Assembly (NCBI GenBank): GCA_020026195.1
Contig: JAHHQW010000024.1
Span: 1 to 34,979 of the forward strand
From: Prevotella sp.
Lineage (GTDB): Bacteria; Bacteroidota; Bacteroidia; Bacteroidales; Bacteroidaceae
DNA: 34,979 nt
Reading direction: 5' to 3'
Position numbers and translations under genes: made by a program. This document shows, one piece after another, positions 25,374-34,900 of this stretch. Every line of letters starts with the position of its first letter. The first letter of the stretch is position 1. Below the pieces are notes generated by a model. It saw nothing but the letters and a program-made list of their open reading frames with translations. It had not been told where the DNA came from and ran no database searches.

Positions 25374-27185
25374 TTAATCTTCGTACATCTTATCGATGAC
25401 TTCAGCATAATTCTTGTTAATTACGGTTCTTCTTATCTTAAGCGTATTAGTAAGTTCGCCCCTCTTCATAGAGAAATTATGCGGCAGCAATGTAAATCGT
25501 TTTATCTGCTCATAACCTGCAAGATTCTGCTGATGCTCGGTAATACGCTCCATTAACATTTTTCGAATATCCTCATTGACACAGAGATCTTCTTTCGATG
25601 TGTATTTTATACCTTTTTCTTTGGCATATTTCTCAAGCAAAGCATAATCTGGAACAATAAGAGCCGAAACGAACTTACGCTGGTCTGCAATTACTGCAAT
25701 CTGTTCGATATACATGTCTACAAGCATCTTGGCCTCAACCATCTGTGGCGCAATGTATTTACCATTAGATGTCTTGAACAAGTCTTTTATACGTTCTGTC
25801 AAGAACAACTCACCACGTTCGTTGAAATATCCAGAATCTCCTGTACGGAAAAATCCATCCTCAGTAAATACTTCTTTGTTTAGATCTTCTCGCTTATAGT
25901 AACCTTTTGTTATTGTTGCACCCTTTAGGAGAATTTCGTTGTCCTTTCCAATCATTATTTCTACTTCATCAAGAGGATAACCTACAGAGCCTGAAGAACA
26001 AGGACGATTATATCTGTCACATGATACTGTAGCAAGACTTTCCGTAAGACCATATCCACATTTCATGTTTACACCTATAGAACGTACAAATTCTTCCACT
26101 TGTGAAGATACACGCGCTCCTGCCGTAGGGAAGAAATTGGGATGTAACAAGCCCAATTCTTTACGAACTAAAGATAATATGTATTTGTCCATCAGCTTAT
26201 ACTGCATGCTAAGCATGAATGAAGGTTTCTTTCCTTCACAGAGACATTCCACATTATGTCTGTGACCGATTTCAAGTGCTTTGTTAAATATCTTTTGCTG
26301 GAACGGACTTGAAGAATTAATCTTGTCTTGAACTCCTGCATAAACTTTTTCCCAGAAACGAGGCACAGATGACATACAAGTAGGATGCATCTCCTTCATT
26401 GACTGCTGAATTTCATTGGGATAAGTGTTTACTATCAATGTACAACCTTCAGAGATTCCCAAAATAGCCCATCCGCGTTCAAAAATATGGGTAAACGGCA
26501 GGAAGTTTATTATTCTGTCATTTTCCGTAAGCTTTAAAGCGTTGTCATTAGCTATCATGGCATTTGTATATTGCTCATAATCCAGCATCACGCCTTTACT
26601 ATTGCCTGTAGTACCACTGGTGTAAAGGATATTGCAAAGGTCTGTCAAATTTGCCTGTGAATAAAGTTCTTCCAAATGCTTCTGATTAGGATATCCTTCT
26701 CCCAACTTAATAAAGTCGTCAAAATATACTGACGTTTTATCATTTTCGTCGAACTTAACTCTATTATCAAATACAATAATTTTCTTTAAAGTATCCGAAT
26801 GGCTCTGAACTTTAAAAGCTTTATCGTACTGCTCCTGCTCGCCTACAAAAATAAAATGTACGCCAGCATCTTCGAGCATAAATTTAATCTGTTCTTCACT
26901 ACTTGTGGCATAAAAAGGAATTGTAACAGCTCTTATGCCGTAAGCTCCAAAATCGGTAAAGAGGTATCTTGCACAATTCTGAGAAAATACGCCTATATTT
27001 TCTTGTACTTCCACTCCTAAACTCAACAAAGCATTAGATACCAGCCTTACTTTGTCGTAGAATAGGTTCCATGAAACAGTCTTCCATTCCTTACTTCCAA
27101 AATCACGATAATATATCGCTATTCTGTCGCCGTATTTCTTGGCCTGTTCCTTTATTAGTATGGAAAGATGACATCTTGTCTGCAT
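25374..27185 (-). CDS. long-chain acyl-CoA ligase (AMP-forming)
   Basis: 603 residues, the size of the FadD15/FAA-type group. The ATP/AMP signature YTSGTTGNSKG is at 188-198, the adenylate motif GYGLTESLATVS lies in the middle and GDSGYFNERGEL plus the TERIKDLFKTSNGKYIAP hinge in the C-terminal third. It activates fatty acids to acyl-CoA through an acyl-AMP step at the inner membrane. First gene of a run with prfB, a small membrane protein and the CYTH gene. Confidence 0.93.
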   Translation of the reverse strand: MQTRCHLSILIKEQAKKYGDRIAIYYRDFGSKEWKTVSWNLFYDKVRLVSNALLSLGVEVQENIGVFSQNCARYLFTDFGAYGIRAVTIPFYATSSEEQIKFMLEDAGVHFIFVGEQEQYDKAFKVQSHSDTLKKIIVFDNRVKFDENDKTSVYFDDFIKLGEGYPNQKHLEELYSQANLTDLCNILYTSGTTGNSKGVMLDYEQYTNAMIANDNALKLTENDRIINFLPFTHIFERGWAILGISEGCTLIVNTYPNEIQQSMKEMHPTCMSSVPRFWEKVYAGVQDKINSSSPFQQKIFNKALEIGHRHNVECLCEGKKPSFMLSMQYKLMDKYILSLVRKELGLLHPNFFPTAGARVSSQVEEFVRSIGVNMKCGYGLTESLATVSCDRYNRPCSSGSVGYPLDEVEIMIGKDNEILLKGATITKGYYKREDLNKEVFTEDGFFRTGDSGYFNERGELFLTERIKDLFKTSNGKYIAPQMVEAKMLVDMYIEQIAVIADQRKFVSALIVPDYALLEKYAKEKGIKYTSKEDLCVNEDIRKMLMERITEHQQNLAGYEQIKRFTLLPHNFSMKRGELTNTLKIRRTVINKNYAEVIDKMYED

Positions 27186-27208
27186 ACGAAACTATATTTT
27201 ATATATTG

Positions 27209-27216
27209 CAAAGATA
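27209..27216 (-). promoter_or_regulatory. -7 element before the acyl-CoA ligase
   Basis: TATCTTTG on the minus strand, 23 bases before the start codon; no clear -33 partner. Confidence 0.45.
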
Positions 27217-27266
27217 TATATTAATCCGCAATAAAGGAAATTATTTGATAGAAAGTTTATTTGACA

Positions 27267-28100
27267 TTAAAAGCTTTCAAGCCATGCTTTTAATAAAAGT
27301 TCCATTTCGATATGATAGTCGAAACCTTCATCCATACCCCAGCCATGACCACCTGTCGGAAATACATATAACGATACCGGCACATCATGACGATATAGTT
27401 CATTACAATAATTCATACCGTTTGATGGCGAAACGACAGGGTCATCATCTGACAACATAACAAGTGCCCTGGGAGTAATTCGTGTTACATGCATATCGCT
27501 GCTATAATTACGGTCAGTCTTCTTTTTAGGTGAATCGCCTAAAAGATTTGTCCGCGCCTCATTATTTGCAAATCCATCCATCATTGTTATAACAGGATAC
27601 ATCAATATCTGAAAATCTGGCTTCATCTCATTCTTGTAATGAGTTGCCATATAGGATGCCAGATGACCTCCGGCAGCGAACCCCATCATTCCTATTCCAT
27701 TATCTTTTATTCCCCATTTCTTTACATTTGCACGCAATATAGTCATGGCTCTTTCTACATCAGCTACAGGTACTTTCTCATTTCCATGTGGCAGACGATA
27801 TTTGAGAACAGCAGTCGTATAACCCATTTTTTTAAAAAAGGGAACCCAGTCAAGTCCTTCTGTTTCTATATTAATTTTATCGTACAGACCTCCCGGAATG
27901 ATAAGTATCATACGATGAACAGATTTGCTTTCATCAGGGAAAAATATTCGCATTGTGGGAATGTCTGAAGCATCTCCATTATTCTCAGACATTTCGTCTT
28001 GCCATAATTTAACATCAATGTCATTGTCTCCATATACTGCTGGTACTGACATCAATAACAGGATAATTAAAAGGGACTTAAAACTTGTCATATTCTGCAT
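27267..28100 (-). CDS. exported alpha/beta hydrolase lacking the nucleophile serine
   Basis: 277 residues. Signal peptide about 1-24 (SFKSLLIILLLMSVPAVYG). The fold resembles carbohydrate esterase/acetylxylan esterase-like hydrolases: oxyanion loop IIPGGLY, the nucleophile elbow at 140-144, acid Asp220 in SDDDPVV and His252 in GGHGWG. The elbow reads GFAAG where the family has GFSAG; the codon at 27677-27675 is GCT. The rest of the triad is intact, so it is either a non-catalytic binding protein or the product of a recent point change. I chose ATG 28100 (ATG 28091 also possible) since longer versions run through the promoter and the divergent Nudix gene. Confidence 0.82.
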   Translation of the reverse strand: MQNMTSFKSLLIILLLMSVPAVYGDNDIDVKLWQDEMSENNGDASDIPTMRIFFPDESKSVHRMILIIPGGLYDKINIETEGLDWVPFFKKMGYTTAVLKYRLPHGNEKVPVADVERAMTILRANVKKWGIKDNGIGMMGFAAGGHLASYMATHYKNEMKPDFQILMYPVITMMDGFANNEARTNLLGDSPKKKTDRNYSSDMHVTRITPRALVMLSDDDPVVSPSNGMNYCNELYRHDVPVSLYVFPTGGHGWGMDEGFDYHIEMELLLKAWLESF

Positions 28101-28139
28101 TTTACACAAACGTTTTACAAATAAATACTCTTTCTGTTG

Positions 28140-28147
28140 CAAAGATA
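28140..28147 (-). promoter_or_regulatory. -7 element before the alpha/beta hydrolase
   Basis: TATCTTTG on the minus strand, 39 bases before ATG 28100. Supports the short form of the protein. Confidence 0.5.
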
Positions 28148-28251
28148 GGTAAATTTTAGTAATATTGCACGCGAATTTGTCTAAGTTGCCAAAATCCTTT
28201 TTCAGGAGGAAACAAAACGACACATGATAAAAAGCAGTAAGAGCAATAGAG

Positions 28252-28851
28252 ATGCATCCGTTAGAAAAATTTAAATATTGTCCTGTATGTGGCAGTCCAC
28301 AATTTGTCATAAGTACTGAAAAAAGCAAAAAATGCAAATGTTGTGGATTCGAATATTTTTTCAACCCTTCTTCTGCTGTTGTCGCATTTATTACCAATGA
28401 CAAAGGAGAAATACTTGTAGAACGAAGGAAGCGAGAACCGGCCATCGGGACACTCGATCTTCCCGGAGGATTTTCTGATCTTGGTGAAACGGTTGAAGAA
28501 AGTGTAGCCAGAGAGATTAAGGAAGAGACTAATTTGGAAGTGACCGAATCAAAATATCTCTTTTCTATACCTAATATATATAGGTACTCTGACATGGATA
28601 TTCACACGCTCGACCTTTTCTTTTATTGTAAGGTTAAAGATTTTTCCAATACAAAAGCAATGGACGATGCGTCAGAATGCATATGGATTGCACCGCATAA
28701 TATCAAGCCCGAAGAATTTGGACTTGGTTCGATACGTATGGGGATCGACAGATATATAAAAATGATATCAGAAAGAAACATGACAAACATTCCGACTGAT
28801 AAAAAGAAAGAACGCAGAGAAGGTACTTGTGCCTTTAAAAACGAAATATAA
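28252..28851 (+). CDS. Nudix hydrolase with zinc ribbon
   Basis: 199 residues. A zinc ribbon with CPVC (10-13) and CKCC (28-31) is followed by the Nudix domain. The Nudix box is complete: GGFSDLGETVEESVAREIKEE, with the REIKEE metal site. The zinc-ribbon-plus-Nudix arrangement is that of NudC-like (NADH pyrophosphatase) and related proteins, but this one lacks NudC's longer N-terminal domain and substrate cannot be told. The C-terminal 25 residues are basic and probably disordered. It is 12 bases before topA, so likely in one transcript. Confidence 0.9.
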   Translation: MHPLEKFKYCPVCGSPQFVISTEKSKKCKCCGFEYFFNPSSAVVAFITNDKGEILVERRKREPAIGTLDLPGGFSDLGETVEESVAREIKEETNLEVTESKYLFSIPNIYRYSDMDIHTLDLFFYCKVKDFSNTKAMDDASECIWIAPHNIKPEEFGLGSIRMGIDRYIKMISERNMTNIPTDKKKERREGTCAFKNEI

Positions 28852-28863
28852 TTTTACTAATAT

Positions 28864-31179
28864 ATGCACCAGAACTTAGTAATAGTGGAAAGCCCTGCAA
28901 AGGCTAAAACAATTGAGAAATTCCTTGGTGGGGATTACAAGGTTATGTCCAGCTATGGACACATAAGAGATTTAAAAGCAAAAGAAATAAGTATTAACCT
29001 TGATACTTTTGCTCCAGATTATGAGGTACCCAAAGATAAAGAAAAAGTAGTTAGCGAGCTTAAAGCTTATACTAAGAAAGCCGAGAAGGTTTGGTTAGCA
29101 TCCGATGAGGATCGTGAAGGAGAAGCCATATCATGGCACCTTTGCGAAGTTTTAGGACTTGATGAAAAGAATACAAGCAGAATAGTATTCCACGAGATAA
29201 CAAAAACTGCTATTCTTGAAGCAATAAAAAATCCACGACACATCAACATGAATCTTGTTAATGCTCAACAGGCACGACGTATTCTTGACCGTATTGTGGG
29301 ATTTAAACTTTCACCATTACTATGGCGTAAGGTTAAGCCTTCTCTTTCTGCCGGACGTGTACAGAGCGTTGCAGTAAGACTTATCGTAGAAAGAGAACGT
29401 GAGATACAAAATTTCAAATGCGAACCTTTCTATCGCATAACAGCTATATTCGTACATACTGATGAAAACGGTGCTAAAACTGAAATTAAGTCTGAACTTG
29501 ACAACAGATTCAAGACAGAAGACGAGGTACAAGAATTCTTAGAAAAATGTAAGACTTCAGAATACATTGTAGAGAGCGTTACAAAGAAACCTATAAAACG
29601 TAGTCCGGCAGCACCTTTCACTACTTCTACACTTCAACAAGAAGCAGCAAGGAAACTTGGATTTACTGTATCACAAACTATGATGATAGCGCAGCATCTG
29701 TACGAGAGCGGTCTTATAACATATATGCGAACTGACTCTGTAAATCTCTCAACTCTCTGCATTAATGCTTCACGCGAAGAAATCATCAATGCCTACGGTG
29801 AAGAATACAGTAAGTCACGACAGTACCAAACTCACTCTAAGGGTGCACAGGAAGCTCATGAAGCTATACGTCCTACTTACATGACCAACCCTACAATAGA
29901 CGGCACACAGCAAGAGAAACGTCTTTATGAACTTATTTGGAAACGCACAGCAGCTTCACAGATGGCTGATGCACAGATTGAGAAGACAATTATTGACATC
30001 AAAATATCTGACTCTAATTACAAGTTTATTGCATCAGGAGAAGTTATCAAATTTGAAGGTTTCCTTAAGGTATACCACGAATCTTATGATGACGAAGAAG
30101 CAAACAAGACCGAAAGCGTTCTGCTCCCCAAAGTAGAAGAAGGCGAGAAACTCATTAGAAAGGAAATACTGGCAACAGAACGTTTCAGTCAGGGACCAGC
30201 TCGTTACACAGAAGCCAGCCTGGTTCACAAATTGGAAGAACTCGGAATTGGACGACCTTCTACATATGCTCCTACCATAAGCACTATACAGAATAGAACT
30301 TACGTAGAAAAAGGCGATAGTTTAGGAACAGAAAGAGAATATGGTACATTTACACTGAAGGGGAATAAAATAACCCACAGTATAAAGAAGGAAATGACAG
30401 GAAGGGAAAAAGGTAAACTGCTACCCACTGATATCGGAATAGTAGTAAACGACTTCCTTATAGAACATTTTCCACATATAATGGACTATAATTTTACAGC
30501 TACAGTAGAAAGACGATTCGACGAGATTGCTGAAGGTGGAAAAGAATGGACTGACATGATAAAAGAGTTCTATGAAGCTCTCGAACCAATCGTTGAAAAG
30601 ACTCTGAACACAAGATCTGAACATAAGGCTGGCGAAAGGGAACTTGGAACGGACCCCAAAAGTGGACGACCTGTATTCGTAAAAATCGGACGTTACGGAC
30701 CTGTTGTACAGATAGGTTCTGCCGAAGACGAAGACAAGCCACTGTTCTCACAGATACCTGCTGAAAAGAGCATGATGACAATTACACTCGAAGAGGCTCT
30801 TTCATTATTTAAACTTCCAAGAGAACTTGGCAACTTTGAAGGTACGCCTGTTGTTATTGGCTCTGGACGTTTCGGTCCATATATCCTTCACAATAAGAAG
30901 TATGTATCTATACCTAAGACAGAGGATCCAATGACCATCACTCTTGCCACATCCGTTGCTATAATAGAACAGAAACGACAGGCAGACAGACAAAAACATA
31001 TTAAGGCCTTTGAAGATGATCCAGATACAGAGATTCTCAACGGACGTTATGGCCCATACATTGTTCACAAGGGAAAGAACTATCGTATTCCCAAACATCT
31101 CTTAGAGAAGGCAAACGAACTTACACATGAAGAATGTATGGAAATTGTAAAAAACTGGGACGGTAACAAAAAGAAATAA
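28864..31179 (+). CDS. topA: DNA topoisomerase I
   Basis: 771 residues. Toprim domain starts LVIVESPAKAKTIEKFLGG and carries DEDREGE (81-87); the active tyrosine is Tyr287 in LITYMRTDS. It relaxes negative supercoils. The C-terminus has no four-cysteine zinc fingers; instead it has repeated GRYGP/GRFGPY units (about 625-760) of the Toprim_CRpt type, usual in Bacteroidetes. Three bases separate it from aroK. Confidence 0.97.
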   Translation: MHQNLVIVESPAKAKTIEKFLGGDYKVMSSYGHIRDLKAKEISINLDTFAPDYEVPKDKEKVVSELKAYTKKAEKVWLASDEDREGEAISWHLCEVLGLDEKNTSRIVFHEITKTAILEAIKNPRHINMNLVNAQQARRILDRIVGFKLSPLLWRKVKPSLSAGRVQSVAVRLIVEREREIQNFKCEPFYRITAIFVHTDENGAKTEIKSELDNRFKTEDEVQEFLEKCKTSEYIVESVTKKPIKRSPAAPFTTSTLQQEAARKLGFTVSQTMMIAQHLYESGLITYMRTDSVNLSTLCINASREEIINAYGEEYSKSRQYQTHSKGAQEAHEAIRPTYMTNPTIDGTQQEKRLYELIWKRTAASQMADAQIEKTIIDIKISDSNYKFIASGEVIKFEGFLKVYHESYDDEEANKTESVLLPKVEEGEKLIRKEILATERFSQGPARYTEASLVHKLEELGIGRPSTYAPTISTIQNRTYVEKGDSLGTEREYGTFTLKGNKITHSIKKEMTGREKGKLLPTDIGIVVNDFLIEHFPHIMDYNFTATVERRFDEIAEGGKEWTDMIKEFYEALEPIVEKTLNTRSEHKAGERELGTDPKSGRPVFVKIGRYGPVVQIGSAEDEDKPLFSQIPAEKSMMTITLEEALSLFKLPRELGNFEGTPVVIGSGRFGPYILHNKKYVSIPKTEDPMTITLATSVAIIEQKRQADRQKHIKAFEDDPDTEILNGRYGPYIVHKGKNYRIPKHLLEKANELTHEECMEIVKNWDGNKKK

Positions 31180-31182
31180 CAC

Positions 31183-31710
31183 ATGACGAGGGTAATCATA
31201 ACAGGGTACATGGGAGCTGGCAAAACAACAGTCGGAAAAGCATTGTCACGTGAGTTAGGATTGCCCTTTTACGACCTCGACAGATACATCGAGACACGCA
31301 TGCACCGCACTATACCTGAAATATTTACCGAACGTGGTGAAGAAGGTTTTAGAAAAATAGAGCACAACATGCTTCACGAAGTAGCAGAATTTGAGGACGT
31401 AATAATAAGTTGCGGTGGCGGAACTCCATGCTTTTTTGATAACATGGACTATATAATTGACAAAAGTGAATCTGTTTATCTCAGAGCCTCTGTCGATGTT
31501 ATATGGAAACACATACATATGGGTCACACAATACGCCCGCTACTGCAAAACAAGACAGAAGAAGAAGCTATAAATTTTATAACTAAACAATTAAAAGATA
31601 GAGAATGTTTTTATCTGAAAGCAAAACACATTGTTGACGTCGGTGTTCTTGATAATCACGAGAAGATTAACAACATTGTGCATAGCATCAGAAAAATGTT
31701 AAATTTATAA
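31183..31710 (+). CDS. aroK: shikimate kinase
   Basis: 175 residues, standard length. The P-loop GYMGAGKTTVG is at 8-18, the shikimate-binding DLDRYIE near 32-38, RKIEH at about 58-62, and the GGGTP loop near 78-82. It phosphorylates shikimate with ATP in the aromatic amino-acid pathway. Adjacent to topA and speA in one probable operon. Confidence 0.95.
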   Translation: MTRVIITGYMGAGKTTVGKALSRELGLPFYDLDRYIETRMHRTIPEIFTERGEEGFRKIEHNMLHEVAEFEDVIISCGGGTPCFFDNMDYIIDKSESVYLRASVDVIWKHIHMGHTIRPLLQNKTEEEAINFITKQLKDRECFYLKAKHIVDVGVLDNHEKINNIVHSIRKMLNL

Positions 31711-31730
31711 AAGCACTGCGACATACAGAA

Positions 31731-33626
31731 ATGAAGAAATGGACAATTGAAGATTCTAAGGAACTTTACAACATCAACGGATGGGGTAATCCTTACTTCG
31801 GAGTAAATGCAAATGGTAACATGTACGTTGTTCCTGGAAAGGATAACACGGAAATTGATCTGCATGACGTAATGGAGGAGCTTTCGCTCAGAGACATTAC
31901 ACCTCCGGTATTGTTACGTTTTCCCGATATTCTTGACAGTCGAATAGAACAGACTTCGGAATGTTTTAAAGAGGCTACAGAAGAATATGGATACAAGGGA
32001 CAGAATTTCATTATCTATCCAATTAAAGTTAACCAGGTCGAACCTGTCGTTCAGGAAATCATAAGTCATGGAAAGAAGTTCAACCTAGGACTAGAAGCTG
32101 GATCGAAACCAGAATTACATGCGGTAATTGCACTGCAATGCCAAAGCGATTCTATCATTGTATGTAATGGTTACAAAGACAGAAGTTACATAGAACTGGC
32201 TCTTCTTGCACAGAAAATGGGTAAAAGAATTTTCATCGTAGTAGAAAAGCTCAATGAACTTGACCTTATTTCTGAGGCTGCAAAAAAGATGAACGTGCGT
32301 CCGAACCTCGGTATAAGAATAAAACTTGCTAGTTCTGGCAGTGGTAAATGGGAAGAAAGTGGTGGCGATGCCAGCAAGTTCGGCCTTACCAGCAGCGAAT
32401 TGTTGGAAGCTCTACAGATTCTAGATAAGAAAGGCATGAAAGACTGTCTTAAACTTATACATTTCCACATAGGAAGCCAGATTACAAAGATTCGCCGCAT
32501 TCAGGCTGCTCTTAAAGAAGCTTCACAGTTTTACGTACAGCTCTGCAACATGGGCTACGGAGTAGAATTCGTAGACTGTGGTGGCGGACTTGGTGTCGAT
32601 TACGATGGTACTCGCTCTTCAAGTAGCGAAAGTAGTGTTAACTATAGTATTCAGGAATATGTTAACGACAGTATATATACTTTCGTTGATGCTTCCGACA
32701 AATATGGAGTTCCTCATCCTAACATCATTACAGAAAGTGGCAGATCGCTCACAGCCCACCACTCAATTCTCGTTATTGATGTTTTGGAAACTGCCTCTCT
32801 ACCTTCAATGCCCGAAGAGTTTGAAGCAAAAGACACTGACCACCAGCTTGTAAAAGATCTTTATGAAATTTGGGAAAATCTTATGCCCAATACAATGCTT
32901 GAAGACTGGCACGATGCTGAACAGATTCGTGAAGAAGCGCTCAATCTATTCAACCATGGAATGGTAGACTTAAAAACCAGAGCCGAAATAGAAAGGATGT
33001 TTTGGAGTGTATGCCGAGAAGTTAATATCATGGCAAAAAGTTTACGCCATGTTCCAGAAGAACTAAGATCTCTGGATAAACTACTTGCAGATAAATATTT
33101 CTGCAACTTCTCTCTATTCCAGTCTCTTCCTGACTCATGGGCTATCGACCAGTTATTCCCAATTGTTCCAATACAACGTCTGAACGAACGCCCTACACGA
33201 AGTGCTACTCTTCAGGATATAACGTGCGATAGTGATGGAAAAGTTGCAAACTTTGTAACAAACAGACACATATCACACATCCTGCCAGTTCATGATCTTA
33301 AGAAAAAAGAGCCTTACTATCTCGGTGTATTCCTCGTAGGAGCTTATCAGGAAATATTAGGCGATATGCATAATCTGTTTGGAGATACAAATGCAGTGCA
33401 TATATCAACTAAGAACGGAGAATTTAGTATTGACAAGACCGTTGATGGTGAGACCGTCGCAGAAGTCTTAGACTATGTACAATACAATCCTAAGAAACTC
33501 GTACGCCAGCTTGAAGTATGGGTTACGAAGAGCGTAAAAGAAGGAAAGATTTCACTTGAAGAAGGAAAAGAATTCCTTTCAAACTATCGTTCAGGACTTT
33601 ACGGATATACTTACTTCGAGCATTAA
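31731..33626 (+). CDS. speA: biosynthetic arginine decarboxylase
   Basis: 631 residues, matching the family. PLP is bound by Lys99 in YPIKVNQ. The barrel also shows LGLEAGSKPEL, LIHFHIGSQ, FVDCGGGLGVDYDG and ITESGRSLTAHHS. It turns arginine into agmatine, the first step to putrescine in many Bacteroidales. Fourth gene of the Nudix-topA-aroK-speA run, 20 bases after aroK and ended by a strong hairpin. Confidence 0.96.
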   Translation: MKKWTIEDSKELYNINGWGNPYFGVNANGNMYVVPGKDNTEIDLHDVMEELSLRDITPPVLLRFPDILDSRIEQTSECFKEATEEYGYKGQNFIIYPIKVNQVEPVVQEIISHGKKFNLGLEAGSKPELHAVIALQCQSDSIIVCNGYKDRSYIELALLAQKMGKRIFIVVEKLNELDLISEAAKKMNVRPNLGIRIKLASSGSGKWEESGGDASKFGLTSSELLEALQILDKKGMKDCLKLIHFHIGSQITKIRRIQAALKEASQFYVQLCNMGYGVEFVDCGGGLGVDYDGTRSSSSESSVNYSIQEYVNDSIYTFVDASDKYGVPHPNIITESGRSLTAHHSILVIDVLETASLPSMPEEFEAKDTDHQLVKDLYEIWENLMPNTMLEDWHDAEQIREEALNLFNHGMVDLKTRAEIERMFWSVCREVNIMAKSLRHVPEELRSLDKLLADKYFCNFSLFQSLPDSWAIDQLFPIVPIQRLNERPTRSATLQDITCDSDGKVANFVTNRHISHILPVHDLKKKEPYYLGVFLVGAYQEILGDMHNLFGDTNAVHISTKNGEFSIDKTVDGETVAEVLDYVQYNPKKLVRQLEVWVTKSVKEGKISLEEGKEFLSNYRSGLYGYTYFEH

Positions 33627-33645
33627 TAAATTTCTGATAATCAAC

Positions 33646-33692
33646 ATGTATGAACATTTGTATGCATTGACAAATGTTCATACATTATTTAT
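33646..33692 (+). terminator. terminator after speA
   Basis: Perfect 16-bp stem (33646-33661 with 33670-33685) with an 8-base loop, followed by a T-rich stretch with A interruptions. Starts 19 bases past the stop. Confidence 0.8.
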
Positions 33693-33749
33693 TTTCAAAA
33701 ACCAACGAACTTTATTTCACAGATTTTTTCGTTAAAAATTGTAAATGTC

Positions 33750-33775
33750 TGTAACTTTTCAGACACTCAATCGTC
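33750..33775 (+). promoter_or_regulatory. ECF-type promoter of the sigma factor gene
   Basis: TGTAAC (33750-33755), 16 bases, CGTC (33772-33775): the AAC-N16-CGTC pattern of ECF sigma factors, unlike the TTTG/TAnnTTTG promoters in the rest of the window. It lies 16 bases before the sigma gene, suggesting self-activation. Confidence 0.6.
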
Positions 33776-33791
33776 ATTGTAATAGAAAGGG

Positions 33792-34304
33792 ATGAAAAAA
33801 GTCAGTTTTAAAGAAGATATACTGCCACTGAAAAACATCCTTTTTCGTGTGGCTCTACGTATAACACTGAATCGGGAAGAAGCCGAAGATGTTGTACAAG
33901 ACACTCTGATAAAGGTTTGGAATCTACGCGACGAACTGAATAAAATAGATTCTGTAGAAGCTTACAGCTTACGAATATGCAGAAACTTATCTTTAGACAG
34001 AATAAAACGTCACGAAAATAGCAATTGTCAGTTAAGCGATAAAGAAGAAAATTCGCCAGACAATTCATCAGATCCATCAGAACAAATGATACGACGTAAC
34101 AAAATAAACATTGTTACAAATATCATAAACCAACTACCCGAATTACAACGCCTATGCGTTCAGTTAAGGGATATAGAGGATAAGAGCTATAAAGAAATTG
34201 CCCAGATATTGAGTTTGACAGAAGATCAAGTAAAAGTTAACATCTTCAGAGCTCGTCAGGCAATAAAGAAAAAATATCAAGAAATAGACAATTATGGATT
34301 ATAA
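33792..34304 (+). CDS. ECF-type RNA polymerase sigma factor
   Basis: 170 residues. Region 2 is about 15-80 (EEAEDVVQDTLIKVW), region 4 about 110-165 (LPELQRLCVQLRDIEDKSYK, with helix-turn-helix EIAQILSLTEDQVKVNIFRA). There is no region 3, as expected of the ECF group. It overlaps the next gene by 11 bases, the usual sigma/anti-sigma layout. The trigger and regulon are not visible here. Confidence 0.93.
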   Translation: MKKVSFKEDILPLKNILFRVALRITLNREEAEDVVQDTLIKVWNLRDELNKIDSVEAYSLRICRNLSLDRIKRHENSNCQLSDKEENSPDNSSDPSEQMIRRNKINIVTNIINQLPELQRLCVQLRDIEDKSYKEIAQILSLTEDQVKVNIFRARQAIKKKYQEIDNYGL

Positions 34305-34752
34305 GTATATTGAGCAACTGTTAGAAAGCTATTGGAAAGCTGAAACTTCTGAAGAAGAAGAGCAGATTCTGCATGCTTTTTTCAGCCAGACAGACATTCC
34401 GGAACATCTGCTTAAATATCGAGATCTGTTTATTTATGGACAGAAGGAGAAAGAATTGGATGTACTTGGCGATGACTTTGATACCAGATTGTTAGAAATG
34501 ACGAAACAAGAAGACACGGTTAAAGCAAGAAGAATTACGATTTCTTACCGCCTACGCCCGCTTTTCAAGGCAGCTGCAGTCGTAGCTATACTCCTTACAT
34601 TAGGAAGAGCAGCACAAGAGCCTTACCACGAAGCAACACCGTCTAACGCAACAGAAGCAACAACTCATAATGCTTCATCAGTTGCAAAAACTGACTCGTC
34701 AGCCATTGACACCTTAAACAAGGAAATGCCGACGGCAACAATTTTAAAATGA
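34294..34752 (+). CDS. probable anti-sigma factor, single-helix membrane protein
   Basis: 152 residues. An acidic cytosolic N-terminus (about 1-85, with LLESYWKAETSEEEEQILHAFF as a zinc-free anti-sigma-like helix pair), one membrane helix about 92-106 (FKAAAVVAILLTLG) and a short Thr/Ser/Ala-rich outer part. The length and order behind the sigma gene fit an anti-sigma that holds the sigma at the membrane. Sequence similarity to known anti-sigmas is weak, so the role rests mainly on context. Confidence 0.7.
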   Translation: MDYKYIEQLLESYWKAETSEEEEQILHAFFSQTDIPEHLLKYRDLFIYGQKEKELDVLGDDFDTRLLEMTKQEDTVKARRITISYRLRPLFKAAAVVAILLTLGRAAQEPYHEATPSNATEATTHNASSVAKTDSSAIDTLNKEMPTATILK

Positions 34753-34781
34753 AAAAATTTTCTATGCTTTCCTATAAATAA
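34749..34781 (+). pseudogene. 10-codon frame overlapping the anti-sigma stop
   Basis: ATG 34749 overlaps the TGA of the anti-sigma gene (ATGA), then MKKFSMLSYK and TAA. The ATGA junction and the MKK start look like the beginning of a third, exported gene of the operon that has been cut short. It may equally be chance. The following bases to 34865 hold no gene. Confidence 0.3.
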
Positions 34782-34865
34782 AAAGTGTTTAGTAAAACAA
34801 AACAATTGATTACGGAGGCTGTGAAGTTTCCATTAATCTTAAAATCATAGCTTAATAGCGAAGAT

Positions 34866-34900
34866 CAGGCCGAGAACGATTGTTCTCGGCCTGTTTGTAT
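34866..34900 (+). terminator. terminator of the sigma/anti-sigma operon
   Basis: Perfect 12-bp GC-rich stem CAGGCCGAGAAC / GTTCTCGGCCTG with a 4-base loop, then TTTG. The last 80 bases of the window hold no supported gene. Confidence 0.85.

Noticed and set aside
28101..28595. 165-codon N-terminal extension of the alpha/beta hydrolase
   Set aside because: The extension crosses the promoter and runs opposite the Nudix gene; the signal peptide begins only at 28100.
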